In this document: positions 22,840 to 31,285 of the stretch, one piece after another | Layout of the letters: each line of letters opens with the position of its first letter | How positions within the stretch are numbered: the first letter of the stretch is position 1 | Assembly: GCA_038114465.1 (NCBI GenBank) | Contig: JAYNQW010000013.1 | Coordinates: forward strand, 35,789-99,788 | Direction: 5' to 3' | Length of the DNA stretch: 64,000 nt | From: CALINB01 sp938045325 | Lineage (GTDB): Bacteria > Pseudomonadota > Alphaproteobacteria > Rhodospirillales > CALINB01 | Notes under the pieces: generated by a model | Database searches by the model: none | Told to the model about the DNA's origin: nothing | The model's input: only the letters and a program-made list of their open reading frames with translations | Translations under genes and position numbers: made by a program

Positions 22840-23778
22840 ATGGCTAAATCCAAGGCGGCACTTTATCGCGAGTATCTGAAAGAACCGGGGTTGCTTGTCT
22901 CGCCCGGTGTTTATGACGGCTACAGTGCGAAGCTCGCCGAGCAGGCCGGCTTTAAAGTGATCTCGACCACGGGTGCCGGTATCTCAAACGCATTTTTCGG
23001 CCAACCGGACATCGGCCTGATGAGCCTGATGGAAAACGTCGATATCTGCCGCATGCTGGTACGCAGTGTGAACATTCCGGTCACGGCGGACGCGGAATCC
23101 GGTTACGGCAATGTGGTCTCGGTCTATCACGCGATCGAGTACTTCGAAGAAGCCGGTATCGTCGGCGTGAACCTGGAAGATCAAGGCGAAGGCAAGCGTT
23201 GCGGTCACATGGAAGGCAAACAGGTCGTCGACACGCCGTACATGTGCAAAAAAATCGAAGCCGCGTGTAAAGCGCGCAAGGATGAAGACTTTTTGATCAT
23301 CGCGCGCACGGACGCGATTGCCGTCGAAGGCATCGACTCGGCCGTTTACCGTTTGCAGGAATACGTGAAAGCGGGGGCGGCGATGGTGTTCGCGGATGCG
23401 GTTGAAACCGAAGATCAAATCAAGAAGATCGTTGATAATGTTGACGCGCCACTTTCGGTCAATATGGGTTTCGCGATCCGCTCGCGCCCGACCACGCCGC
23501 TCATTCCGTTCACACGGCTGGAGGAACTCGGTGTGAAACGCGTCTCGTTGGCGCGCATGCTGCCGGCGGCCGCCATCATGGGCATGAAACTCGCGCTCGA
23601 ACAGATGCAAGAGGTGCTCAAGACCGGTGAGATGGTGGATCGGAAAGATTTGCTGGTCGGTATCGAGGACATCATGGAACTGATGAACTATCCGAAGATC
23701 CGCGGCATCGAAAAGGAATTCATGCTCGATGAAGAATTCGAACGCCGGTTTAAAAAACCAAAAGCCGCAGCGGAATAA
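22840..23778 (+). CDS. Isocitrate lyase/PEP mutase superfamily lyase (no. 2), 2-methylisocitrate-lyase-like
   Basis: 312 residues. Motifs: STTGAGISNAFFGQPD, metal site TADAESGYGN, VNLEDQGEGKRCGHMEGKQVV with the KRCGH catalytic loop of 2-methylisocitrate/isocitrate lyases, and SVNMGF later. It should retro-aldol-cleave a 2-substituted malate-like or tricarboxylate substrate to pyruvate or glyoxylate plus succinate-like product. The gene is followed by an aconitase 176 bases downstream, separated only by an intergenic repeat, so the pair mirrors the PrpB-AcnD order of the methylcitrate cycle. Preceded by CAGGGAG. Which 2-alkyl group it accepts is unknown. Confidence 0.86.
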   Translation: MAKSKAALYREYLKEPGLLVSPGVYDGYSAKLAEQAGFKVISTTGAGISNAFFGQPDIGLMSLMENVDICRMLVRSVNIPVTADAESGYGNVVSVYHAIEYFEEAGIVGVNLEDQGEGKRCGHMEGKQVVDTPYMCKKIEAACKARKDEDFLIIARTDAIAVEGIDSAVYRLQEYVKAGAAMVFADAVETEDQIKKIVDNVDAPLSVNMGFAIRSRPTTPLIPFTRLEELGVKRVSLARMLPAAAIMGMKLALEQMQEVLKTGEMVDRKDLLVGIEDIMELMNYPKIRGIEKEFMLDEEFERRFKKPKAAAE

Positions 23779-23801
23779 AATATTGCGGTTTAATTTTCCC
23801 C

Positions 23802-23928
23802 ACCCTTCGAGACGCGTCCGCCTAAACAAGGCGCCCGCTTCTCAGGATGAGGAAAAATTATATATCAAACCTCATGCTGAGGAGGCCGCATATTTAAAAA
23901 TAAGCGGCCGTCTCGAAGCATGACGGGC
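23802..23928. repeat. Dispersed intergenic palindromic repeat, copy 2
   Basis: Contains CACCCTTCGAGACGCG, CTCAGGATGAGG, CCTCATGCTGAGG and GTCTCGAAGCATG, i.e. two nested palindromes facing each other. It lies between the lyase gene and the aconitase start, leaving 26 bases for the aconitase leader. Confidence 0.75.
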
Positions 23929-23954
23929 CAAAAGTCATAAAAGGGAGGCTTACC

Positions 23955-26672
23955 ATGACGGCGGGGCAGGACATCTTCGGCGCGAAGAAGACGCTCGAAA
24001 CCAGTGGCGGGCGGGTATCGTATTTCAATATTCACGAGCTTGAAAAACAAAACGTCGGGCCGGTCTCGAAGCTGCCGTACTCGATTAAGGTTTGTCTCGA
24101 GAATATGCTGCGCAATGTCGATGGGCGCATCATCGACAAGCAAACCGTCGTCGACTCCGCGAATTGGAAAGACACCCGTCACAACTTAACGTATCCGCTG
24201 CGCATGTCCCGCGTCATGCTGCCCGACGCCGCCGGTATCCCGGCGTTCATGGATCTCGTTGCCATGCGCGAGAAGGTCGTCAAGCGCGGTCTCGACGGCA
24301 GCGGGGTGAACCCGGCCGTGCATACGGACCTCATCCTCGATCACTCGGTGATCGTGGATTATTTCGGCACGTCGGACGCGCTAACCAAAAACGTTGCGAA
24401 AGAATACGAACGCAACGCCGAGCGCTACAGTTTTTGTAAATGGGTAAAACAGGCATTCGATAACGTCACCGTCATTCCGCCCGGCCTCGGCATTTGTCAT
24501 CAAATTAACCTCGAATATCTCGGCCGTGTCGTCATGAGCCGCCGCGACGGTAATGAAACGCTGGCGTATCCTGATAGTTTGGTTGCGTGTGACTCGCACA
24601 CGCCGATGATCAACGGCATCGGCATTTTGGGCTGGGGCGTCGGCGGCATCGAAGCGGAAGTCACCATGCTCGGCCAGCCGTATTTCCTGCCCGCCCCTGA
24701 GGTGGTCGGCATGAAACTGACCGGCGAATTGAAACCCGGCGTGACGGCAACGGATCTCGTTCTTTCGATCACTGAGAAATTGCGCGAGGTCGGCGTCACC
24801 GCGGCGTTTGTCGAATACTTCGGACCGGGTGCAAAGCAGCTTTCCATTCCCGATCGCGCGACCATCGCCAACATGTCGCCCGAATACGGTGCGACCATGG
24901 GGTTCTTCCCGGTCGATGCGGTCACCATCGAGTATCTTAAGATGACCAACCGGGGCGGCGATCACGCCGATCTCGTTGAACGTTACACCAAAGAGAACGG
25001 CCTCTTTGCGAATGGGGGTGCCGATCCCGAGTTTACGAAATTGGTCGAATTCGATCTCGGCCAAGTGGAGGCGAGTCTCGCCGGGCCTAAGCGGCCGCAG
25101 GACCGGGTGTCGCTTTATGACGTGAAGGAAAGTTTCCGCGACTACCTGCAAAAACCGAAAGACGAGCGCGGTTACGGCATGGACGCCAAAGAAGCCGCCC
25201 GCACGGCGAAAGCGATCATCGGCAACAACGAAGTCGAATTGGGTCACGGCATGACGGCGATTGCCGCGATTACCTCGTGCACCAACACGTCCAACCCGAA
25301 TTTGCTAATGGGCGCGGGGCTCTTGGCGCGTAAGGCGCGCGAAAAAGGGTTATCGGCGAAGCCTTGGGTCAAAACGTCGTTGTCGCCGGGCAGTCAGGTC
25401 GTCACCGCGTACCTGACCAAAACCGGCCTGATGGAAGACTTGGAAGCCATGGGCTTTTATGTTGTCGGCTACGGCTGCATGACCTGCGGCGGCAAGTCCG
25501 GACCGCTGCCCGAAGACGTCACCAAAGCCATCACCGATAACGATCTTGTCGCGACCGCCGTGCTATCGGCGAACCGCAACTTCGAGGGCCGCACTCATCC
25601 GATGGTGAAAGGCGCTTATTTGGCGTCACCGCCGCTGGTGGTGGCCTTTGCGCTCGCCGGCCGTGCCGACTTCGATTTCGCCAATGAACCCATCGGCCAA
25701 GATAAAAACGGCGAAGACGTTTTTCTCAAAGACATTTGGCCGAGTCCGGAAGAAATCCGCGACGCCGTCAACGAAGGCTTGAACGCCGAGATGTTTAGCG
25801 AGGCCTACGCAACCGCAACCGAGGGCACCAAAGATTGGGATGACCTCGAAGCCCCCACCGGGCAGTTGTTCGCGTGGGACCCGAAATCCGATTACATCCT
25901 CTCGCCGCCTTGGTTCGATTTGCATCCGGAAGATTATACCTGGCCGGACGAACTGAAGGGCGCGCGTGTGCTCGGCATGTACGGAGATTCGCTGACAACC
26001 GATCACGTCACCCCGGGCGGCTATTTCCCGAAAGGCGGTGCGTCCGCGCAATATTTCGAGTCCATCGGTGTTGCGGAAAAAGATTTCAACACGGTCACCC
26101 AGCGGCGCGGCAATCACCATGTCATGGAGCGGGTCATCTTCGCTAACGTGCGCATCAAGAACCTTGTCGTGCCCGGCAGCGAAGGGGATGTGACGCGCAA
26201 GTTCCCGGAAGACGAACAGATGTTCATGTCCGAAGCCGCGCGTAAATACCGCGCGGAAGGAACCCCGATGATCGTCATGGGCGGAAAAGACTACGGCATG
26301 GGCTCAAGCCGCGATTGGGCGGCGAAAGGACCGGCGCTTTTGGGGATTTCCGCTATTATCGCGAATTCCTTTGAGCGCATTCACCGCTCCAACCTGATCG
26401 GCATGGGGATCGTGCCGCTGCTGTTTAAGGAAGGCGAAGGTCACGAAGCGCTTGGCCTTACCGGTGAGGAATCCCTCGATCTTTCGAACTTGGACGCCGG
26501 CATTACCGATGCCGCCCCCATCACCGTCACCGCGACCGCACCCGATGGTAAAGTTACAACGTTCGAGGTGTTGGCCGACGTGCGCTCACCGTATGAGACC
26601 GATTGCCTGAAAAGCGGCGGCGTGTTGCTCAAGGTGATGAACGCGTATATCGCCGAAGCGGGTAACGCTTAA
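23955..26672 (+). CDS. Aconitase family hydro-lyase (AcnA type, atypical cluster motif)
   Basis: 905 residues with the full AcnA/IRP1 architecture: three N-terminal domains holding a [4Fe-4S] cluster and a C-terminal swivel domain. Cluster cysteines are in ITSCTNTSNP and GYGCMTCGGKSGPLPED. The last motif normally reads CxxCIGNSGPL; here GGK replaces IGN, which puts a Lys at a conserved Asn position near the substrate. The C-terminal domain has YGDSLTTDHVTPGG, MGGKDYGMGSSRDWAAKG and IHRSNLIGMG as expected. It may be a specialised hydratase for a methylcitrate-like acid and not the TCA enzyme; a more canonical paralogue is at 42595. RBS GGGAGG precedes the ATG. Confidence 0.9.
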   Translation: MTAGQDIFGAKKTLETSGGRVSYFNIHELEKQNVGPVSKLPYSIKVCLENMLRNVDGRIIDKQTVVDSANWKDTRHNLTYPLRMSRVMLPDAAGIPAFMDLVAMREKVVKRGLDGSGVNPAVHTDLILDHSVIVDYFGTSDALTKNVAKEYERNAERYSFCKWVKQAFDNVTVIPPGLGICHQINLEYLGRVVMSRRDGNETLAYPDSLVACDSHTPMINGIGILGWGVGGIEAEVTMLGQPYFLPAPEVVGMKLTGELKPGVTATDLVLSITEKLREVGVTAAFVEYFGPGAKQLSIPDRATIANMSPEYGATMGFFPVDAVTIEYLKMTNRGGDHADLVERYTKENGLFANGGADPEFTKLVEFDLGQVEASLAGPKRPQDRVSLYDVKESFRDYLQKPKDERGYGMDAKEAARTAKAIIGNNEVELGHGMTAIAAITSCTNTSNPNLLMGAGLLARKAREKGLSAKPWVKTSLSPGSQVVTAYLTKTGLMEDLEAMGFYVVGYGCMTCGGKSGPLPEDVTKAITDNDLVATAVLSANRNFEGRTHPMVKGAYLASPPLVVAFALAGRADFDFANEPIGQDKNGEDVFLKDIWPSPEEIRDAVNEGLNAEMFSEAYATATEGTKDWDDLEAPTGQLFAWDPKSDYILSPPWFDLHPEDYTWPDELKGARVLGMYGDSLTTDHVTPGGYFPKGGASAQYFESIGVAEKDFNTVTQRRGNHHVMERVIFANVRIKNLVVPGSEGDVTRKFPEDEQMFMSEAARKYRAEGTPMIVMGGKDYGMGSSRDWAAKGPALLGISAIIANSFERIHRSNLIGMGIVPLLFKEGEGHEALGLTGEESLDLSNLDAGITDAAPITVTATAPDGKVTTFEVLADVRSPYETDCLKSGGVLLKVMNAYIAEAGNA

Positions 26673-26698
26673 CGTTTTAGCGAACGGTAAAAAACGCC

Positions 26699-27502
26699 AT
26701 GTTTAAAGCCTGGAACGAAAGCCAGCGCCGGAACGGGCCGTGGCACGTCGCTGTGCTGCTGATGCTCGGCATCGGTGTAGGTATTATCGGGCTTTATTAT
26801 CTGCTCTCGAAGAATTTGATTTATTGCCCCATTGGGGATTCCAACCTTGCGTTCAGCCCCACGTATTCGGACCGTGGCGTGCTGTCCGAAGTCGGCGGGC
26901 TTAAGTTTTGGCTGCCGGCGAACTACGCGCAGTTCGAGCAAAATCAGAAAAGCGGCACGCACCCTTGGCTGGTGCTGCAGGGATTGCTGCCGGGTTTGCG
27001 GCCGTTGACGAAAAAGCTCGGCATTGTGGAGCGCGACAAACTCGACGATTGTGATTTTTATGTGCGTGACAAAGTCGTCGTTGCGTTGGTGCAGAAGAAA
27101 CCGAAACCCTATTGGGCCGACCGGGGCGGCATCGATTCCTTGTCGCTGAAAATGGTTTTACAAGGCACCCAGGAACTCGACGGCCCGCACGGCCTCAAGG
27201 AAATCCATCTTATGGCCTTGAAGGAGGGTTATAGCACCAACCCGTTCCCGCAATCGTGGATGTACTCGCACACGTATCCGGATAAAAGGCGGATTTTTTT
27301 GTATTGCTGGCGCGATAAGCTTGGCGGGCGCGGCTGTTATTCACGCGCGGCTCCGTTGGATTTCACGCCCGAAACCAAGGCATCCGGCGTGTCGATGAAA
27401 TACTACTTTAATTACAGCGACCTCGCGCGCTGGCGTGAAATCGACAAGGAAGCCCGCGCGTTGGTGCGGGTGTTTTACGAGGCAGGGCAGGCCCGGCATT
27501 AA
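26699..27502 (+). CDS. Hypothetical membrane-anchored protein
   Basis: 267 residues. One hydrophobic segment near the N-terminus (about 18-37, VAVLLMLGIGVGIIGLYYLL) preceded by basic residues suggests an uncleaved anchor with the rest outside the cytoplasm. Six or so cysteines are spread over the soluble part (YCPIG, DDCDF, LYCWRD, RGCYS), which could form disulfides in the periplasm. I do not recognise the family. It starts 26 bases after the aconitase stop and is followed by a repeat, so it may be the last gene of that transcript, but nothing links its function to the lyase or aconitase. Confidence 0.7.
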   Translation: MFKAWNESQRRNGPWHVAVLLMLGIGVGIIGLYYLLSKNLIYCPIGDSNLAFSPTYSDRGVLSEVGGLKFWLPANYAQFEQNQKSGTHPWLVLQGLLPGLRPLTKKLGIVERDKLDDCDFYVRDKVVVALVQKKPKPYWADRGGIDSLSLKMVLQGTQELDGPHGLKEIHLMALKEGYSTNPFPQSWMYSHTYPDKRRIFLYCWRDKLGGRGCYSRAAPLDFTPETKASGVSMKYYFNYSDLARWREIDKEARALVRVFYEAGQARH

Positions 27503-27525
27503 GGTTCGCGTGTTTATTTGAATAT

Positions 27526-27620
27526 CCTCATACTTCGAGATACCCTTTCGCCTCATCCTGAGGGGGCGCGTTAGCGCCTGTTTCGAAGGATAAGAGGCGA
27601 AGGGCCCCTCAGCATGAGGA
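27526..27620. repeat. Dispersed intergenic palindromic repeat, copy 3
   Basis: CCTCATACTTCGAGATACC and CTCAGCATGAGG frame an inner stem with CCTCATCCTGAGG, GGCGCGTTAGCGCC and TTCGAAGGAT. It separates the hypothetical membrane protein from the MmgE/PrpD array and could form a large hairpin in RNA. Confidence 0.75.
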
Positions 27621-27687
27621 TTTGCGGGTACTTTTTGAGCGGGCTGAAGTGTGCCAAAATAGTCACCTGATTATTAGGGAGGAAATT

Positions 27688-29073
27688 ATGGCGAAAACGG
27701 TCGCACAGGAACTCGCGGCCCGAATCAACGGGCTGCGTTACGAAGACTATCCGCAAGAGGCTATCGATTGGGCCAAGATCGCTGTGCTTGACACGCTCGG
27801 TGTGTCGCTCGCGGGCGCGCCCGAGGAAACCACGCAAATTCCGATGAAGGTATTGGGCGCAGCACAGCATGCCGGGCCGAGCCTGGTTTGGGGCAGCGGC
27901 ACGCGCACCTCGCCGTTGGACGCCGCGTTGATTAACGGCGTCGCCGCGCACGCGCTCGATTACGACGATTGCCACGACACCATGGGCGGGCATCCCTCGG
28001 CGGCCGTGATCCCGAGCTGCCTGGCGCTGAGTGACGACGTTACGCTCACCGGGCGCGACTTCATCGAAGCTTTTATCGCCGGTTATGAGATGGAAACGCG
28101 CCTCGCGTCGGGCGTGCATTTCGAGCATTACATCAAGGGCTGGCATCCGACCGCGACCATGGGCACGTTTGGTGCGGCGGCGGCTTGCGGGCGCTTGCTC
28201 AAGCTTGATGAGAACACCCTGGCGACGGCTCTTGCGTTGTGCTGCTCGATGGCGGCCGGGGTGAAAGCAAACTTCGGCACTATGACCAAGCCGCTTCATG
28301 TGGGCCTTCTCAGCCGCAACGGTTTGTTCGCCGCCCTCATGGCCAAGGAAGGGTTCACCGCCAGCATGGAAGCGTTCGAGCACAAGCAAGGCTTCTTTAT
28401 GGTCTACAACGGCGAAGGCACGTACGACATCGACAAGGTGTTGAGCAATTGGGGCAACCCGCTGCAAATTCTCGAGCCTGGCGTCGCCATCAAACAGTTT
28501 CCGTCCTGCGGCGGCACCCATTCCGCGGCCGATGCGGTGATCAAGCTCAAGAACGATCACAACCTTGCCGCGAATAATATCGAGAAAATCGAATCGAAAA
28601 CCCACGAGTGGCGTTTTAAGCACACCAACCGGCCCGATCCGAAAAGCGATCTCGATGCGAAGTTCAGCGTGCAGTATGTGATGTCGCGCGCCATGACGGA
28701 CGGGGTGTTGAAGCTCGATCATTTCGAAAACGGCACCTTTGCCGAACCCGAAGTTCAACAAGTGCTCAAGCGCATCGAGTCGTCCTATCACAATGACGAT
28801 GACGACCGTTACAGCGCCTACGTCACCATCACGACGAAAGACGGCCGTAAGTTGGAGGAATACTTCTCGCGCGCCCGCGGCCGCGGCCCGGCCGTTGCCT
28901 TGTCGGCGGATGAGCTTAAAACCAAATTCGTGAATTGTGCATCGCGGGCCCTAACGGCCGAGCGGGTCGAGCAGTTGTACACGGCGTGCCAAACACTCGA
29001 AACGCTGAATGATATGCGCGATCTAACGAGCTTAATGGAGACAGCGGCGGCAAACGTTCAAGCCGCGGAGTAA
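27688..29073 (+). CDS. MmgE/PrpD family protein (no. 3 of nine, array member A)
   Basis: 461 residues from the ATG at 27688 with AGGGAGGA at ideal spacing; the upstream frame extension is not coding. Active-site blocks are canonical: Asp91/93/94 in DYDDC, His102 in GGHPSA, His153 in KGWHPTA, Lys201 in GTMTKPLH, and His278 in GGTHSA. These align with the Asp93, His103, His159 and Lys207 reported for cis-aconitate decarboxylase, with almost identical numbering. This makes a decarboxylase, dehydratase or epimerase on a tri- or dicarboxylate plausible. It is the first of a run of closely related paralogues; repeats lie on both sides. Product and substrate are unknown. Confidence 0.9.
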   Translation: MAKTVAQELAARINGLRYEDYPQEAIDWAKIAVLDTLGVSLAGAPEETTQIPMKVLGAAQHAGPSLVWGSGTRTSPLDAALINGVAAHALDYDDCHDTMGGHPSAAVIPSCLALSDDVTLTGRDFIEAFIAGYEMETRLASGVHFEHYIKGWHPTATMGTFGAAAACGRLLKLDENTLATALALCCSMAAGVKANFGTMTKPLHVGLLSRNGLFAALMAKEGFTASMEAFEHKQGFFMVYNGEGTYDIDKVLSNWGNPLQILEPGVAIKQFPSCGGTHSAADAVIKLKNDHNLAANNIEKIESKTHEWRFKHTNRPDPKSDLDAKFSVQYVMSRAMTDGVLKLDHFENGTFAEPEVQQVLKRIESSYHNDDDDRYSAYVTITTKDGRKLEEYFSRARGRGPAVALSADELKTKFVNCASRALTAERVEQLYTACQTLETLNDMRDLTSLMETAAANVQAAE

Positions 29074-29080
29074 GTGATTG

Positions 29081-29198
29081 TCATCCTTCGAGACGGCGGC
29101 TTTGCCGCCTCCTCAGGATGAGGTGTGAAAAATTCTCCTCATGCTGAGAGGTCGTACATCAAGTGTTTAAAAAGCGCGATCGTCTCGAAGTATGAGGG
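29081..29198. repeat. Dispersed intergenic palindromic repeat, copy 4
   Basis: Begins TCATCCTTCGAGACGGCGGC, contains CCTCAGGATGAGG and CCTCATGCTGAGAGG, and ends GTCTCGAAGTATGAGGG. It fills the gap between array members A and B and ends about 20 bases before the next start codon. Confidence 0.75.
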
Positions 29199-29218
29199 AA
29201 ATAGAGGAGACGCAATCC

Positions 29219-30601
29219 ATGGGCATCGCCTTAGAAATTGCTAAACGCACAAACGCTCTTAAATATGAGACTTTCCCGGCCGATGCCATCCATTGGAGCA
29301 AGGTTGCCATCGCCGATGCGGTGGCCGTCTCGCTGGCCGGTTCGCGCGAAAATGCTTCCACCATTACCGCAAGCGTGCTGAACGCCGCCGCGATGCCGGG
29401 GCCGAGCCTGGTGTGGGGCACGAACGTGCGCACCCGCGCGCTCGAAGCCTCGTTGATCAACGGCACGTCGTGTCACGCGCTCGATTACGACGACACCAAC
29501 AACACCAGCGGCGCGCATCCGACGTGCCCGATCCTGCCGGCCGCCATTGCGCTCGCCGAACAACTCGGCGCGTCCGGCAAGCAGATCATCGAAGCGTACG
29601 TTGCCGGGTTCGAAACCTTATCGCGGCTGTCCCAAGCGGTGCAGGTCGAGCACCACCATTACCGCAAGGGCTGGCATCCGACCGGCACACTCGGCCTGTT
29701 CGGCGCGGCGGCGGCCTGCGGGCGGCTATTAAGTCTATCGGACGAGCAACTTGCGACGGCCTTATCCATTTGCGCGTCCGAAGCCTGCGGCGTGAAATCG
29801 AACTTCGGCACCTACGTGAAGCCGCTACATGCGGGGCTAGCCAACCGCAACGGGTTGTTTGCGGCCCTCATGGCAAAAGAGGGCTTCACCGCAAGTCCGG
29901 AAGCGTTCGAGCACAAGCAGGGTTTCTTCGCCGTCTATAACGGCCCCGGTCCGTTCGATGCAGACAAAGTGAAAGAGAACTGGGCCGACCCCCTCGAGGT
30001 CGTCGAGCCTTCCATGGGGATCAAGCAGTATCCCTGCTGCGGCAGTGTCATGCCGGTGATGGATCTCGCCATCAAAATGCGTAAGGAGCACAACCTCAAG
30101 CCCGATGACATTGTGCGCATCGAGCCGCAAACCCACGAGCGGCGCTTGGCCCACACCACCCGGCCCGATCCACGCAGTTCCTTGGATGCGAAATTCAGCG
30201 TCGAATACTGCACGGCGCGCGCCGTGCTTGACGGAACGATTGTGTTTTCGCAATTTGAAGGCGATGCCCATAACGATAAAACCGTGCGGAAGTTTATGGA
30301 GAAGATCACGGCAGTGCCGCACACCGACGACAACCACTACGGCGCGCACCTCATCGTGACTTTGAAAGACGGTACGGTTTTGAAGGAATACACGCCGAAA
30401 GCGAAGGGCCGCGGCCCCGATCATCCGTTAACCGCCGAAGAGCTTGAAAACAAATTCGTCATGTGTGCCGAACGCGCGTTGCCGCTCGAGCAGATTGAGT
30501 TGCTGTATCCGGCCTGTCAGGACTTCGAGGCCATCACCAATATTCGCGACTTCACCAAGCTGATGGAAGTTCATGCGGGCGCGCGCCAGGCCGCCGAGTG
30601 A
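29219..30601 (+). CDS. MmgE/PrpD family protein (no. 4 of nine, array member B)
   Basis: 460 residues from the ATG at 29219, preceded by AGAGGAGA. Strong paralogue of array member A over the whole length. Differences are seen in the active-site region: HALDYDDTNNTSGAHPTCP in place of DDC...GGHPSA, VEHHHYRKGWHPTGTLG, GVKSNFGTYVKPLHAGL, and KQYPCCGSVMPVMDLA, where the last conserved His of the GTH motif is replaced by SVM. Loss of that His suggests a different substrate or activity from member A. The ending ARQAAE is shared with several others in the array, a sign of common descent. Confidence 0.9.
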   Translation: MGIALEIAKRTNALKYETFPADAIHWSKVAIADAVAVSLAGSRENASTITASVLNAAAMPGPSLVWGTNVRTRALEASLINGTSCHALDYDDTNNTSGAHPTCPILPAAIALAEQLGASGKQIIEAYVAGFETLSRLSQAVQVEHHHYRKGWHPTGTLGLFGAAAACGRLLSLSDEQLATALSICASEACGVKSNFGTYVKPLHAGLANRNGLFAALMAKEGFTASPEAFEHKQGFFAVYNGPGPFDADKVKENWADPLEVVEPSMGIKQYPCCGSVMPVMDLAIKMRKEHNLKPDDIVRIEPQTHERRLAHTTRPDPRSSLDAKFSVEYCTARAVLDGTIVFSQFEGDAHNDKTVRKFMEKITAVPHTDDNHYGAHLIVTLKDGTVLKEYTPKAKGRGPDHPLTAEELENKFVMCAERALPLEQIELLYPACQDFEAITNIRDFTKLMEVHAGARQAAE

Positions 30602-30616
30602 TTGAGGCCTAACGGC

Positions 30617-30819
30617 ATGGATATCAACCGTTTAACGTAGGGCTCGGCGCCGAAATCACCGGCCTCGATCTCGGTAACCCGCCCCCGATGCGGATAACGA
30701 TGCAGATAACGATGCGGATACCGTCGAGGCCGTGCGCGCGGCCAAGTACGATTACACCTAAACCAGTACCGGCGAGCGCCGGAAGGATTTCGATGATGTG
30801 GCCGGTCCGTCGCAGGCAC
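30617..30819 (+). pseudogene. Remnant of a TauD/TfdA-family dioxygenase N-terminus
   Basis: A frame starting just after 30618 reads GYQPFNVGLGAEITGLDLG followed by NP, the classic N-terminal block of TauD/TfdA 2-oxoglutarate dioxygenases. The frame then shifts within a 12-base tandem repeat, giving DADNDADNDADTVEAVRAA in another phase, and soon hits TAA. No start codon fits the first frame and no downstream catalytic motif survives. It is a decayed fragment, not the same gene as the intact dioxygenase at 62903. The 230 bases after it (30820-31050) show no further gene or clear signal. Confidence 0.6.
30687..30722 (+). repeat. Three tandem 12-bp units
   Basis: GATGCGGATAAC, GATGCAGATAAC and GATGCGGATACC follow each other without gap. 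They encode Asp-Ala-Asp-Asn repeats in one frame of the dioxygenase remnant, and repeat slippage may have helped to destroy the gene. Confidence 0.75.
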
Positions 30820-31050
30820 CGGGGCCGGTAATTATCAATTCTCGAATGAGTGCCCTTTAGCCCATCAGTAATTTAGGGCAATCCCCAGCTCCTTCGGCAC
30901 CGGATTAGGGAAATCCCGAGTCGGGCCATCCAAACCCTAGTCGGCCTTCGGTTTTCCTAGGTTTTTTGCGCTTTCTACCAATATGGGCGGTTTCCTCCGC
31001 TGCTTAAAACGGGCGTCAGCAATACCGCTGACTGACCGAATTGAGCCGAC

Positions 31051-31275
31051 GTGAACACACCGAACAACGCCATCGTACTGAAATCGCCCTTCACCCTTAT
31101 CCTGGTGTGGGCGTTTTTGCTGAGCGGTTTTTGGGCGGCAATGTTAATGCCCGTTCACGTCTTCCTGGAAGCCGTGCTGGCCGTATTTGAATTTGTCAGT
31201 GTTCATATCCTGCAACCGTATGAAACGGCACCGGCAAAAAACATGCCGGTCGCGACCATCGGTATCCGGGGGTAG
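31051..31275 (+). CDS. Small hydrophobic protein, doubtful
   Basis: 74 residues from a GTG at 31051. Residues about 12-55 are strongly hydrophobic (SPFTLILVWAFLLSGFWAAM and on), enough for one or two membrane helices, and the C-terminal part is short and polar. No good ribosome site is seen before the GTG and no family is recognised. It ends 10 bases before the 3' end of the convergent histidine kinase gene. It could be a real small membrane protein or chance. Confidence 0.35.
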   Translation: MNTPNNAIVLKSPFTLILVWAFLLSGFWAAMLMPVHVFLEAVLAVFEFVSVHILQPYETAPAKNMPVATIGIRG

Positions 31276-31285
31276 CAAAACGAAC

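Noticed and set aside
30687..30722. Three tandem 12-bp units as the start of a CRISPR array
   Set aside because: The units are contiguous without spacers and encode Asp-rich codons in a dioxygenase remnant.
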